Positions 11,689 to 23,885 of a stretch of DNA of 64,000 bases are shown here, piece by piece. Numbering within the stretch: the stretch's first letter is position 1; each line of letters starts with the position of its first letter. Source of the DNA: Symbiodinium kawagutii (taxonomy: Eukaryota > Sar > Dinophyceae > Suessiales > Symbiodiniaceae); assembly GCA_009767595.1 (NCBI GenBank), contig VSDK01023782.1, positions 325,694 through 389,693 of the forward strand, written 5' to 3'. A program made the translations under genes and the position numbers. The notes below the pieces were generated by a model. The model was given only the letters and a program-made list of their open reading frames with translations. It was not told where the DNA came from and made no database searches.

Positions 11689-14290
11689 TCATTGATTAAG
11701 ATTTGTGTATCTTTCTGCTATATGCCTTGACATAGGTCAGTGTCGTGAAGTGATCAACAAACGTCTGAACTACTCACAACATCTACAGGAGGACCGGTAC
11801 AGTGAACCGAAGTGCCAGGGATGGCGCTTGGCAAAAGCCGTCTTTTCACTGGCACGAAGGGTGACAAATGGGACCATCTGGCTGCCAGCCTTGTCCTGCT
11901 GCCTCAACACTGATCGGTGACGAGCACGTCTACAAAGGCAAAGCATGAGCCATGACCTTTGCACTAAAGTGGCCGGTTGCACCCGTCGTTGCGGCCATAA
12001 GTCTATCATTTCTCATCTTAACCAACACTTGATCATCTTTCATCATCATTCACAACCATCAACCATCCCTTCACCTTCATGAACCATCGTCAACTTGCTA
12101 ACTAGCCATTGTTATTAATTATTATACCATTGTTATTAACCATCATTCTCAACCATCCTTTACAAACCAAAAAAAATATTTCCATACTATTGTCGACAAG
12201 CCACTGAACAATCCACCCATATCCACCCATGCTTCCATGTATCTACTTTGTTGCCAAAGGCACCTCCGAATCGGATTTTTTTTTTCGGGAAGTGGTGAAG
12301 CATGCAAAATCGGGAAGTTCATTGCATGCACTTGACATTTGCATCACCCGTAGGATACAATATGTTAATACTCACAATGTGTTCATAGCCCTCCACCTCC
12401 GTGAGAGTACAAATGGAGTATTCACAAATCGTTGGGGGTCAATACTACCCATCCAAGAAGTGGGTAGGTAAACACCCCAACACACAGTGTGGCCATTTGG
12501 GGGATGTCTTCCAAGGGTCAAACAATCATCAACTAACACCATTCTGAATGGTTCATCAAAAGGCTAGCAGTGGCATTCAGTCTTGTTTTCGGAGCTGTCG
12601 GCTGGCTGGCCCAGCGAAATCCGGCGTGATTGATTACTCTCAACCACGATCAGCCATCATTAATCATCATTCGTCGTTCTCAACCAACATCAATCACTCT
12701 GAAACTCCTAATCACCACTGTAAAAAGACTGGCATACCATCATCAACCATAGTTCATGACTATCAACCATCAGCAACCATCATTTACCACCATTCTGACT
12801 AGCCATGATTCAGCATTGCCAACATGAATCGTGCTCTTGAGCTGGTTGCATCCATCAACTCCAGTGGTGAAACAGGATGCTACCAAGGCGGAAATTGCAG
12901 TTGAGCCAGGTGGTGACTGGTGGCTACTGCTGGGTTTTTAATTGTTGACTGGTGGTGGTGGTCAATAGTAGTTGAATGGTGCTTAAGAGTCGTTAATAGT
13001 GGTTTTGAGTCCACCGATGCCCAGAGTTTTATAGTGGTTGATTGACGTCGGCTAGCAATGGTCTAGGAAGTCTATGATGGTGGTTTGATTGGTTCAACGA
13101 TGGTTCGATGATGGTCAATTACTGTGAAATGATGGTTAATAGTGGTGGCTGCCGCTGCTCAATAGCGGTGCTTCATTATTATTATTATGGTGTTTAATGT
13201 TAATACTGGTGTCTATTTGATGTCTAATTGATGGGGAATCCTACTGGTGCTTTCTGATGTTCAATAATGTTCAAGAATGGGACACAGTCATGTCGTTATT
13301 TCAACAAGTGCACCATCATCAAGAAAAGCTTTGCATAATTTATTGTGGGTAAATACTGTTACATACATATTGTTCATAATGATATCGTTACACTTTGGTC
13401 AACCAACCGTGAAGATCATGAGTAGAGGATGTAGTGTAGAGCAATGGTCACCATTAATCAACAAACGGCCCCAAGTGAAAACAGTACATGGGAAGGGTTG
13501 CAGCCACTGCTCGACCGGTGATGAGGGAAAGGAAAGGTTTGGGATAACCGATGGTAGCGGTAACTAGCTTAGCCACTACCAAACCAATGTACCATCATTT
13601 ATCAATCACTCTTCAAGCAACCATCATTTGTTGACTCCTCACTATTTACGAACGATTATTTCCAACCATTATTACCCATCATATTCTTGACCATTGTTGC
13701 AAGCGGTGTCGGTATGTCAACGGGCAGCGTTGTTGAGAGGCACAAGTTCCCGGTAGAGTTTGATGCGCTTGCGGCTTCAACCGTTAACACAACCTGCACT
13801 GCTTGTGATGGTGCAGCATTCTTGCGAACGCTCAGCTTGAAGCACCGGTTGATAATGGTACTGGTTGAGAATGGTTACAAACAACTAGTGATTGATAACA
13901 TATTGCAATGGTTAATAATGATCAACAATGATTAACTACATAGGAATCTGTAATAATGGCTAACTGGGAACTAATTGATACTGTTGTCATGACAATTGAC
14001 TAATGGTAACCTATAAATGGTTAATTATTGACCATTATCAACCATCATCAACCTTCATTAAATAACCATTATTCACCATAAGAACCGATACTGATGATAG
14101 TGATGGTTACACATCTTTCGCTTGTCACGGTCCCATCATAGCGCGACTTGAAGACTTGTCAGCCGTCAGCCACTGCTGTGAACACACATCCCTTCAGAGT
14201 GGCTGCCTGGTGACCCCTGTCACGACTGAACACAGCATGCCTCCATGCGCAGCGGTATGCATGGATAGCTAGGAAATATAACCTATACAT
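11689..14290. other. No gene supported
   Basis: Spacer rich in CAACCAT/ATGGTTG words that look like decayed MITE sequence on both strands. There is a short run of T at 12278. Open frames of 80-96 codons exist but lack coding-like composition or splice context. Confidence 0.4.
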
Positions 14291-14512
14291 ATGGCTGTGG
14301 GTCAGTTCACCCCGTACCCCTGGTTCCCGTATCATCAACCAGCAAGTTTCCCTGTAGTTTGTTGGTTATTAACCACCATTATTGGTTGGTTAATATTGAC
14401 CCAATATTAGCCAACCACTAATGGTGGATAATAACCAACCATTCTATAGGGAAAACAATGGCTAATGATAGGAGAACCAGGGGGACTAAGGGTTTTGAAT
14501 CACACAGCCATA
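14291..14512. repeat. Two MITE-A copies joined tail to tail
   Basis: A plus-oriented copy (14291 to about 14403) meets a minus-oriented copy (to 14512). The result is a 222-bp palindrome that begins ATGGCTGTGGGTCAG and ends CACACAGCCAT. Confidence 0.75.
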
Positions 14513-14743
14513 TCTTAAATGATTATAATGTACAGTATATCATATACACATGGCAGTATACTTAGGACTGTCAATGAAATTGCCGCTGTAAGATGTTCCT
14601 GGATCGTTTCATTCAGGATAGAGCAACCAATTTCCAACATTGACATTTTCAAACAGCGGTTGGCTCCAACCCATTGAATTTCCCAACCAACCGCAGTGAA
14701 TAATTTCCAACATTTTCCGACCATCCAACTTCTGGCAGTAATA

Positions 14744-14865
14744 TTTGGCTGTGGGTCAGTTCACCCCGTACCCCTGGTTCCCCATCATCAACCATTGCTT
14801 TGCCTATTATTACTGGTGACTATCCCCCAATTGTTGGTTGGTTAATATTGACCCATAGCCATATA
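14744..14865 (+). repeat. MITE-A copy 5
   Basis: Full-length copy. It shares the variant GGGTCAGTTCACCCCGTACC with the copy at 14291, so these two are closely related. Confidence 0.75.
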
Positions 14866-15431
14866 ATTGGTATATATCCCCTATAATTGTTATCATTCCC
14901 TATCACTAACCAATAACCAGCTAGTTAACCAGGGGTTAGTGAATGTCATCAACTATCATCCCCTATATTTGTTAGCTAGTTGGTGGTGAATGGTTCACCA
15001 TGTTAGCTAGTTGGTATATATATCCCCTATTATTGTTGGTTGATATCTCCTATCACTAAGCGTTAACCATTGGTTGGTTGGCTGGTTGGTTGGTCAACTG
15101 CTTGACCCGGTCGCTCCCAGGTTGGCTCAGCTGGCTCGACCTGTTCACTCCACAACGTCATCGGCCGCGGGCCTTGAGGCGATGGGAGAACTGGAGCCAG
15201 GACCTATGGGTTGATGTTGGTGAATGAAGGTTTTGCCCATTTTCATAGGAATTTATAGGTCATGTAATCATTAATGATGGTTGATAATAGGGGATAACAA
15301 CGAAGAATAATGGCTCAACAACTATATATAATATGGATATCTGATTGGTGGTTGAACCAACCTATAAATAGTGGTTCATAAGTGGCTAATAGCGGTTAAT
15401 ATAATGATTAATGGCTGATAGTGATCATAAT

Positions 15432-15530
15432 CTGATTGGTGTTGAACCACCCCTATGAAAAATACTAGTCATATAGCCAGCCAACCATTTTCTAATAATG
15501 CTATGGAAAATGAAAAATGCTAAAAACCAC
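15432..15530 (+). repeat. MITE-C copy 4
   Basis: Left end TGATTGGTGTTGAACCACCC and inner CTATGAAAAATACTAGTC are clear; the right end has decayed to AAAACCACGGACC. The ~90 bp to its left (from about 15340) is similar to 16700-16800. Confidence 0.6.
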
Positions 15531-15747
15531 GGACCATATATATATATATGTATACACATGTATATATTGTTATATGTGTATAGTTACATATATATATATT
15601 TATCTCTGCCCACCAATATAGCTGATATTCCAATGATCGGGAATCGCATAGGGTCATCTGGCATTGATAGTCATCAGCGAATGCTAGTTCCCAGATCCGA
15701 GCACTAGAATTGCTGGGAGCATCGCCTGAGATTGTCGAATGGTGCAA

Positions 15748-15867
15748 AAATGGCTATGGGTCAACATTAACCAACCAATAATGGTGGTTATTACCCAGCC
15801 AACTATAGGGAAAACAATGGTTAATGATAGGGGAACCAGGGGTACAGGGTTTTGACCCGCTGCCAAA
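15748..15867 (-). repeat. MITE-A copy 6, reverse orientation
   Basis: Begins AAATGGCTATGGGTCAACA and ends GGGTTTTGACCCGCTGCCAAAT, with inner GGGGAACCAGGGGTAC. AAAT on both sides may be a target duplication. Confidence 0.75.
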
Positions 15868-16114
15868 TGTTTGAATGGTCTTTGGTTTAGTCAGTCATTC
15901 CAATCAAATCTTATAGATTGATCCATGATAACCATCATTGATGTAACATGTAAGGACACCAATGATTGGTGGTTAGACCAAGATTCAACCACTCTTGACC
16001 AATCGATGACAAGTCTCCTGGGAGCTCCTGTCTTCCCCGGGATGGCACTCCCCTGGCAAGCCGCGTTTCCCTCGCGAAAACCGCCAAGTCATTCGTACGT
16101 GTGGGGTTGTTCAT

Positions 16115-16237
16115 AAATGGCTGTGGGTCAAAACCCTTAGTCCCCCTGGTTCCCCTATCATTAACCATTGTTTCCCTGTAGTTTTGTTGGTTATTATCCC
16201 CCCATTATTGGTTGGCAAATATTGACCCGTAGCCAAA
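16115..16237 (+). repeat. MITE-A copy 7
   Basis: Begins AAATGGCTGTGGGTCAAAAC and ends TGACCCGTAGCCAAAT. AAAT lies at both ends, as in copy 6. Confidence 0.75.
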
Positions 16238-16349
16238 TGTTGTCAGAATTCTCCTAGTTTCTGCATCTCTGGCAGCCTTTGTTCGTCAACAGCCTCATCT
16301 CTGAAAACATTCACAAAAATCCATCAACGTGGGACCGTCAGTGCATGGT

Positions 16350-16440
16350 GTAATGTTGGTTTTTGATTAGTGTAACCCTCCCTAAAGTAATGAAAATAGA
16401 TGAAACCAACAGGTAGATACTAATCAGAAACCAACATTAA
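16350..16440 (-). repeat. MITE-D copy 2, reverse orientation
   Basis: Begins GTAATGTTGGTTTTTGATTA and ends AGAAACCAACATTAA. The left flank is GTAA, not TTAA, so the TTAA-target idea holds only on the right side here. Confidence 0.75.
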
Positions 16441-16699
16441 CCTCAAACATGTTGCTTTACTTCCTGAAAAGTGGACAGCCATGGCTACTCCCAACCTTTT
16501 TGGGGTGATGCGCAGCGCAACGCATAGAAAATCGCCAGCCTTGCGCATCACGTACGACAACCACCAGCCGTTCCCGCATCTTCCCCACCCATCGAGGCCG
16601 GGGCAAAGTGATGAATTTGTGCTCGGAATCTCCGCGATCTCGTCTCTCCTGCGGATTGCCGCTGGCTTCGTTCACAGGCATTCTGAGAGGATCAGCATT

Positions 16700-16835
16700 C
16701 ACTGGTTGGTGGTTGAACCAACCTATCAATAATGGTTCATTAGTGGTTAATAATGGTTAAATAATGATTATTCATGGCTAATAATGATCATAATCTGATT
16801 GGTGGTTGAACCACCCCTATGAAAAATATGCTTGT
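16700..16835. repeat. Dispersed ~125-bp repeat containing MITE-C ends
   Basis: Contains ACTGGTTGGTGGTTGAACCA, TAATGGTTCATTAGTGG and ATGATCATAATCTGATTGGT. A related block is at 15340-15470 and a shorter one at 16870-16940. Confidence 0.6.
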
Positions 16836-16919
16836 GATCAATCACTTGTTGGGAATTACAAGGAATAGATCTTAATAATGGTTAGTATAATGATTAGAAT
16901 GGCTGATAATCATCATAAT

Positions 16920-17019
16920 CTGATTGGTGGTTGAACCACCCCTATAAAATTGTTGTCAACAAACCATTTCTTAATAATTACTAGGGAAAATAAACAACGT
17001 CAATCAAACCACCAACCAG
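16920..17019 (+). repeat. MITE-C copy 5
   Basis: Ends CTGATTGGTGGTTGAACCAC and CAAACCACCAACCAG, with inner CTAGGGAAAATAAACAA. Confidence 0.7.
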
Positions 17020-18092
17020 AGCACCATCAACCTTTGTGTGTTGTCACTCAATGCCTCGGGATCGATTCTTGTTCACGCTCATCATTAGCTAAGTATTGGG
17101 GGCCTATGTGGGTTGATCGTAAGGACAGTCTTGGGATGAAGCTACTGCCACGTGGGACGAACCATCACGGAAGTGTTGCTCATCCATGAGATTTCGAAAT
17201 CTATGAAAAGCCGCTGCGAATGATTTCGGTATGCAACACAATTTTTTTCAACTTGGCAAATTCTCACTTTCCTAGCCGGGAATCATGGCATGCGGCTGCC
17301 AAGTCATCCTTTTTTGCCCGGTAAACACTAGGTAACCTGTCAGTGTGTATCAAGGGTACCAAATTTGTGGATAACTCTGAGTTTCATGTGTTTGCATCAG
17401 CGCCCTCAATGATCGCTTGGAGGGTCGACAATCCCGACAATGCAAAGATTGACCCATTATTCAAAATCCATCGGGTCATGGGTCATGGGGGCAAGAACCT
17501 CTCTCAAACATTGAACAACCAAGGGCTTTGACAATAATGGGTTGAAATCACATACAAGGAGGGTGGGGGGGGTACCCATCAACCATCCCCGCAAGCATTG
17601 TTTTGGCTTGTTGAGCGATGATTTTGGGAGTGCCTACCCTGATTCATGTATAGACCCAGAAATGCCCTGGAATGTGCATCCCCACTTGGCAAGTGGTTGC
17701 CAAGCATGCTTAGAGTTTGAGAGGTCGCAGGCAGCGTTGATTGCCATGGTTACATGACAACCAAATAGAACCTCGGCTGCACATCCACGCACAATGGAGC
17801 CCAACTATTGCAACATGGCTGTGTCAAGAGCCCACCCTCTCTTGTTCACATCCCATAAACCCTGCCCCAGTCAAACTGTTAGGATGTTCACCCACCAATT
17901 TTGAATGTGATTGGTTCCGATCCATACCCACATGTGCCACAACTCTTAGTTGCCCTAGTCATGTTCACCCACTTCGCTCGCTAGCGGTGCGTACCACAGA
18001 TGAACGCTGTCACTCCGCGCGGGAAGATCACAACACGGCCAGGATCGACCAAGAGTTGGTTCAGAATCGTTCAAGAACTGGCCTTAAATTCT
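17020..18092. other. No gene supported
   Basis: The 125-codon frame at 17741-18118 runs into a MITE-C copy and has no coding-like composition, so I do not call it. Confidence 0.4.
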
Positions 18093-18203
18093 CTGGTTGG
18101 TGGTTTCAAGCCCTATGAAAAATAATTATTAGATATTATTAGTCAGCCAACTATTTGTTAATAATCACTAGGAAAAATAAAAACTGTTTGACACGGCCAA
18201 CCA
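18093..18203 (+). repeat. MITE-C copy 6
   Basis: Left end CTGGTTGGTGGTTTCAAGCC intact. The internal ATTATTAG is duplicated. The right end is decayed. Confidence 0.7.
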
Positions 18204-18499
18204 TCGCCAACGAGTTCTTTATTGAAAAAGGTTCATGATTACTTAGATACGGAACACTGGCTGATGGAATAATGTCTTCATATGATGGCTGAATATGGGT
18301 GAATATGGCTAAGAACCACTTATGGTTGATAAATTGATATGGTTGACGGTTCTGACCAGTATGTCCAGTACTGCCTTTACATAGTGGTTAAATATGCTGA
18401 TAAGCTTGTCCAGTGTGGAGCCAGTTATGATTATTAACTAATAAATGATGTTTGAGCAGGTGACAAAAACCAACTCTTAGATCAAACAGGTTCATAAAT

Positions 18500-18600
18500 G
18501 GGTGTTTCTCAAAACAGGGGTACCCCCAAATCATCCTTTATTAACTACTTATGTTAATAAACTACCATTTTTGGGATCCCCCTATTTTGAGAAACCACCA
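18500..18600 (+). repeat. MITE-B copy 4
   Basis: One of the best copies, with GGGTGTTTCTCAAAACAGGG at the left and CCTATTTTGAGAAACCACCA at the right. Confidence 0.75.
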
Positions 18601-19068
18601 AATAGTGGTTGATAGATAATGGTCCAACCAATAGAGCAACAGTTCCTTGTCCGCCCACCTGGAAGACTGTACAACAACCATGCGATAGGTGCTGTGTCAA
18701 GTCACGAGGGTCAGCCCAAAGCTCTACTATTCTAGTGATGCATTCCGTGACATTCTGGTTGCGTCAACTTGGCATTCAGGGGACAAACGCCTTGCACGAA
18801 AATTGATTCTGTAATTCCATGTCACCACAAACAAAATACATTGACATAAAAGAAGGGTATCCCAAAGTGCATCAAAACCGCAACAAGGAAACATTTCAGG
18901 AAACCAGCCATGCTATGGAGGTCCACTTTCTCATGCACCCATGCTATACCATGTACAGAACCTGTATCAATTGCGTCTCTCCACACATGACTCCCAGCAG
19001 CCCTCCCCTTTTTCTTGTCTAGCGCCAAGGTAGCAAGATGTGTTTGCAGCAATGAACAAATAAAGAAA

Positions 19069-19150
19069 CTGGTTGGTGGTTGCAACCCTCTGAAAAGGTC
19101 AATCAACCATCCCAAATAGCTGAGGAAAATCACACATCTTTAAAACCATC
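19069..19150 (+). repeat. MITE-C copy 7 (short)
   Basis: Left end ACTGGTTGGTGGTTGCAACC, then CAACCATCCCAAATAGC and GAGGAAAATC. A similar short version is at about 53800-53870. Confidence 0.6.
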
Positions 19151-19981
19151 CCTTTCCACCACTTTCCCCCGTGGTGTCGATGGTTGTCGGCAGGTTTCGG
19201 ACAAAATCCTTAAAAAATACTGAACCCCCTTTCTTGTCTAGGGAGAGGATATCTCCTAGAGACGGCAACTCTTGGAATCATTCCAAATCATGGATGTATG
19301 TAATGATTTGGAATCATTTGTAATTATTCGGAATTATTTGGACATATTTGGAAGTATCCTGGATTGAGAAGTGACTGAGGGCGTTGAAATGATCGAAACC
19401 TTTCCCCACCGGCGAAAACCACCAACCAGTCGTCACAAGTTTCGGCTCAAAATTCTGCTGCACTCGCTGTCAGCGGCAAGCTTCGGCAAGCTTCGCAGCC
19501 GAAGCTTAGGATCCAGAAAATGAAGTGGTGAAATGTTCATAGCTTGTCCACTAGTATAGTTCATCCCTGGATCAATAATATAAATACTGTTAATTCAATA
19601 CTATTATTACAATATTAGTGGATATTCAGTATGGATCCACTGTATATAACATAGATAGTTTTGAATTATGCTACTAGTATAGTTCATTAACCATCATTAA
19701 CAAGTTATAAGTAGCATTGAAGGATACTTGTTAATACTTGTTAGTTTTTGTTAATAGCATTGAAATGACGATTGATCAAGTATTTGCATATTCACCATCG
19801 TGTATGACAATCAATTGTCATATAACATGCTATTTATAGCATTGATATCGTTGTCTATATGCTTTCATACGAATGAACACTTCATAAAATAATTGCATTG
19901 CAGTCATTGATATATTTCGCATCAATGAATATTATAGTAATTGCAGTACTTGCTTTCATCCAAAAGCATTGTTCACCACCA
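19151..19981. other. No gene seen; AT-rich with local repeats
   Basis: Local direct repeats of AATGATTTGGAAT-like words lie at 19260-19370, and CTAGTATAGTTCAT occurs twice near 19550 and 19675. Strongly AT-rich, with no coding signal. Confidence 0.5.
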
Positions 19982-20136
19982 TTAATGTTGGTTTCTGATT
20001 AGTATCTACCTGTTGGTTTCATCTATTTTCATTACTTTAGGAGGGGGGTTACACTAATCAGAAGCCAACATTACTACTAAACCCTTGAAAATAGATGAAA
20101 CCAACAGGAAGATACTAATCAGAAACCACCATTAAT
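19982..20136 (+). repeat. MITE-D copy 3 plus an attached inverted fragment
   Basis: A full copy (19982-20073) is followed directly by a partial reverse copy (about 20080-20136) that contains AGATGAAACCAACAGG and AATCAGAAACCACCATTAA. Confidence 0.75.
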
Positions 20137-21669
20137 CATCATGAACTAACTTGTTTGTGTCATCGTCGAAGCTACCAACACAGAAGCCACCTGCCCGTGC
20201 ACACTCAACTGGCTATGGCCCCCCCGTTACATGCCCATGCACCATGCACTGGTCCTACCAACCAGTTGTTGACCAATGATAGCTGGTTACTGTCATTGAA
20301 GTCGCCAGTGGGCTATTATAGCTATAATAATCAAGCTCCAAAATATCTTGATAATCAAGTAGCTACAATCCAAGTAGCTATAGCCAAGTCGTAAGTTCAT
20401 AAGTCTTCATATCACAATCCAAGATTCCTTGAGTCAGTTGATCAGCTTGTGACTGCTTGAGCCAGCCAGTTGTAGCTAGCTCTATACCGAACTTTACTCA
20501 AGCATCGCGACCACCATTCTCAGTGGACCCTTGAATCAACCACGGGCCATCGAGACCCCAGCGACCCTGCAACGCATCAGCCGCAGCATCCACACCTCAG
20601 GCAGCCCATGACGATAGCCAAAACATGTCAACCAGTCACTGTGAATCTCTGCAGCTTTGTGTTTGGTATTGAGAATTGCCAACCAGCTAGAGAACAATGG
20701 CAATACCAGTGTGCAATAAAAATAGAAAAACACGCAAGTAACTTGTCAACATTTCCAACCAAAGGAAAAGCACCCCACTCAACAAACTCATTACCTTCTA
20801 CCACGGCCCCCAACTGGCGTCGCAGCACCCGCGAGTCTTGAGACCCCTAGCCAGATAGACCACCAGCTACTTGGCAAGGGAACCACCATCTACAGCAAAA
20901 CAAAGGACATGTGGGAAACCGTGAGTGATATTGAGTGAATAGAAAAAGATAGATGCTTTACAGCTAGCCATTTACAACCATCAGATCTGATATTGAGTGA
21001 ATAGATGGGAACCCAGCAAACCGTGTACGGAGATGCTAACTGAGAGGTTCAAACTCAAGAAAATAACTAACTCAGAGCCTGAAAATAAACTCATGTACTA
21101 AAATGGGGTACTTGGGAGATGCAAGTTAGGGCATACCGTCATACCCAATATCCATGGATCTGAGGTACCGACATTGTGGAATCATGACTAATACCAGCAA
21201 AAATCAATCCTGGAGGAACTAGTTCATAATTGTTTGCAACATCATCATCTACCTATGGGGCAAAACAAACCAAGAATCATCTGCTCTGGCTCATTACAGC
21301 ACAGTAATCATAAGTAGGTGACCCTGTAGTAGGCAACCCTCCCTATTCTGCACATATCACTCGAGTTGTAAACATACATGTCTGTCCGATGGGGCTCAGC
21401 ATGTCCTGAACAAAGGATACAACCGCAAATTAGTGCCACTAATACCAATCCACAACACATTTGGTACACCGCGCGAAGAAATCATGTAGAACCCATTTGC
21501 ACAAAGCAAATTGATTGCTGCTGAGATCTCTCTCATGCTTCAGGAGTTCCTGCTTTGGCCTGGGAATGTGACACTGCTGCTTCCTTATACTTGCACTCCT
21601 TCTCCCTGCCTACTTCCCAATGATACAAACTTCAACCCCTGCCACTGCAACAAAAAGCGGTCACAAATT
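20137..21669. other. No gene supported
   Basis: Unique-looking spacer. Plus-strand open frames near 20155 and 21511 have no recognisable motif. The stretch after 21660 belongs to the minus-strand region below. Confidence 0.4.
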
Positions 21670-22333
21670 CCTGGCCCTTACGTGAAACGTCCATCTCACG
21701 AAATCTCCATCACTTGGCGGCACTTGATGCATTCTGCTTTTGTTGCTCCTGCAAGCAATACAATGGAGCTATCGTACACTCACCCATGGCCTCCTGCCGT
21801 CTCAGGTGGTCTGAACTCCACAAACCAACAGGTGATGGCACATCCCACTCCAAATGCCTGGGTGGCATTTTCTCCGTACACCATGAGTGGGATTCCCACA
21901 CCGTGCTCATCACACACACGTAACTCGATCATAGGAATGTCGTCCCTTGTATGTCTGACAGCGCCGACAAAGTCAAGCGTGCCAGCAACATGAGCCGCCA
22001 TCGGACATGTGATTTTGGGACCGAATGCGCGATAGTCGCTGCAGATCATTTCCGCACCCGGTACCACTTGCACTCCCGATCCAGGCTGTGCGGCACGGTG
22101 ACCGCCTCAACCCCTTCCAGTTTCAAAGCCGCAAATGCCTTCTCCGAGGCTGGCTCTGAAGCCTGCAACAATTGGCCATGATGGGCCTGCTCTCCCCACA
22201 GGCTGTGCATTTGGGTGCACGCACTTGCATCGCACAGTAAGATGGTTGTAACTTCCTTCTGCTTTGGCGCTGGTGGCCGAGGAGCGTAACATTCCTGCTC
22301 TGAGGTGGCGGATCCTGTAACTCCGCCAGACAC
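21670..22333 (-). pseudogene. OB-fold-like nucleic-acid-binding protein fragment, frameshifted
   Basis: On the minus strand two segments have the alternating hydrophobic pattern and core motif seen in replication protein A-type OB folds: VTTILLCDASACTQMHSLWG (first) and MIELRVCDEHGVGIPLMVYG (second, followed by ENATQ). The first segment ends in frame at DRECKWYRVRK and the second begins one frame away, near 22046-22073, so there is one small indel. After the second segment a putative 35-nt intron (GTGAGT ... TTGCAG) leads to a short segment that can be read as AECIKCRQVMEI, possibly half of a zinc knuckle. By family analogy such proteins bind single-stranded DNA in replication or repair. Transposon-encoded or pseudogene origin is equally possible. 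Confidence 0.4.
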
Positions 22334-22434
22334 TTTTTGCTCACACTAGCTGTTTCTGTTGGCACAGCCTGATGGTTGCGCAGTTACATCATTTTTGATT
22401 GGTGTTTGGCTTCTATTGAAATGTTTGGTTGTGT

Positions 22435-22524
22435 GGGTGTTTCTCAAAATAGGAATACCCCCCCAAATCATCCAATTTAAACCACTTTTAGCAAAAAAAC
22501 ACCATTTTTGGGGCTCCCTATGGC
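22435..22524 (+). repeat. MITE-B copy 5
   Basis: Left end GGTGTTTCTCAAAATAGGAA. The right end lacks the usual TTTTGAGAAACACC and abuts the fold-back element. Confidence 0.6.
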
Positions 22525-22529
22525 TTTTC

Positions 22530-23885
22530 GACAGGAGGGCTCCGGCTTTTCCTTTCCCAGATTAGTTTTTTCCCTTCCCGTGGGCCTCTACCTTCCCATT
22601 TGGAGGGGTATTTCCGCTTCCCGTCCAGCCCGCTTTAGGTTTCCCCGACAGGTTGTGTTGCTTCCCATTTTGGTGTTTCCGTTGCCTGCAAGGATTTCCG
22701 TTTCCCAAAAACAGATTTTCGTTTCCAAACCAGAGTCGCTAGAGATGCGGCTAAGAATGATCAGGAAAGCGTAGAAGCCAAACTTTTTTCCCGACAGATT
22801 TTCATTTGTATATCGACATGGGTACAGGTTGCAGCCAATGTCAACGAGCGGCAACCGTCACGAGGNNNNNNNNNNNNNNNNNNNNNNNNNNNNNTTGGCA
22901 AACCAGTTCATTATTCTTTGACGGACTTGCATCGTCTAAAGATGAAGCATTGTTCGTTGTTGGTTAAGTAGATGTATGTTGATATATGTAGTTGATGGAA
23001 AGCTGCGAACACCGAGACAATCCGAGACGTAAAAAGGCATTTGTACAAAAGAGAACCAACTACTCAGACGTCGCCGTTGCAGCAACACCTTAGCGAGGCG
23101 CGTAACTGAACCGGTAAAAACGGGACGATAGAAGCGAGGGTGGGGACGGGAGAAAAAAACAAGTGCGACAGCCGGAAAAGCACCACCCTCGCTTCTATCG
23201 TCCCGTCTTTACCGGTTCAGCTCCGCGCCTCGCCAAGGTCTTTCTGCAACGGCGACGTCTGAGTAGTTGGTTCTCTTTTGTACAAATACATTTTTATGCC
23301 TCGGTGTTCGCAGATTTCCATCAATTACGAATATCAACATACATCTACTTAACCAACAACGAACCATGCTTCATCTTTAGACGATGCAAGTCCGTCAAAG
23401 AATAATGAGCTGGTTTGCCAATAACAGGCATATGCCTTTTCAAAAACTATTTTCACACGTTCCTCGTGACGGTTGCCGCTCGTTGACATTGGCTGGGATA
23501 CATACCCCCGCCCGTATTCTGACATTGGCTGCAATCTGTACCCATGCCGATATACAAATGAAAATCTGTCGGGAAAAAGTTTGGCTTCTACGCTTTCCTG
23601 CTCATTCTTTGCCGCATTTCTAGCGACTCTGGTTGGGAAACGACAACTCATCCCTGGCTTCATTACGCCCAGCTGAACAAAAAAAAAACGCGAGAAATAT
23701 TTGTTTGTCGGGGAAGGGGAACAACCACATCGGGAAACAAAAGTACCGAGAGCGGGAAGGGGAAAACCACCAGCGGGAAGGAAAAATCCACCTTGGGAAG
23801 GGGAAGTACCAAACCGGGAGGGAAAAGTACCACGGGAAGGGTAAGTACCAAAATGGGAAGTGAAAATACTCAACCCCCGTCCCCT
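22530..23885. mobile_element. Fold-back element with long inverted arms
   Basis: The left arm (about 22530-23143) reappears reverse-complemented in the right arm (about 23186-23885). Matching anchors are GACGGTTGCCGCTCGTTGAC, GCATCGTCTAAAGATGAAGC and ACGATAGAAGCGAGGG. The loop is only about 40 bp (23144-23185). The outer part of each arm is built of decayed ~20-bp units of the type CGGGAAGGGGAAGTACCA (right arm, about eight units from 23705). The arms are not identical. The right arm holds an extra partial duplication around ACATTGGCTG. An assembly gap interrupts the left arm. Such structure is typical of non-autonomous fold-back transposons. No protein is encoded. Confidence 0.75.
22866..22894. 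other. Assembly gap (29 N)
   Basis: Run of N in the left arm of the inverted repeat. Confidence 1.
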
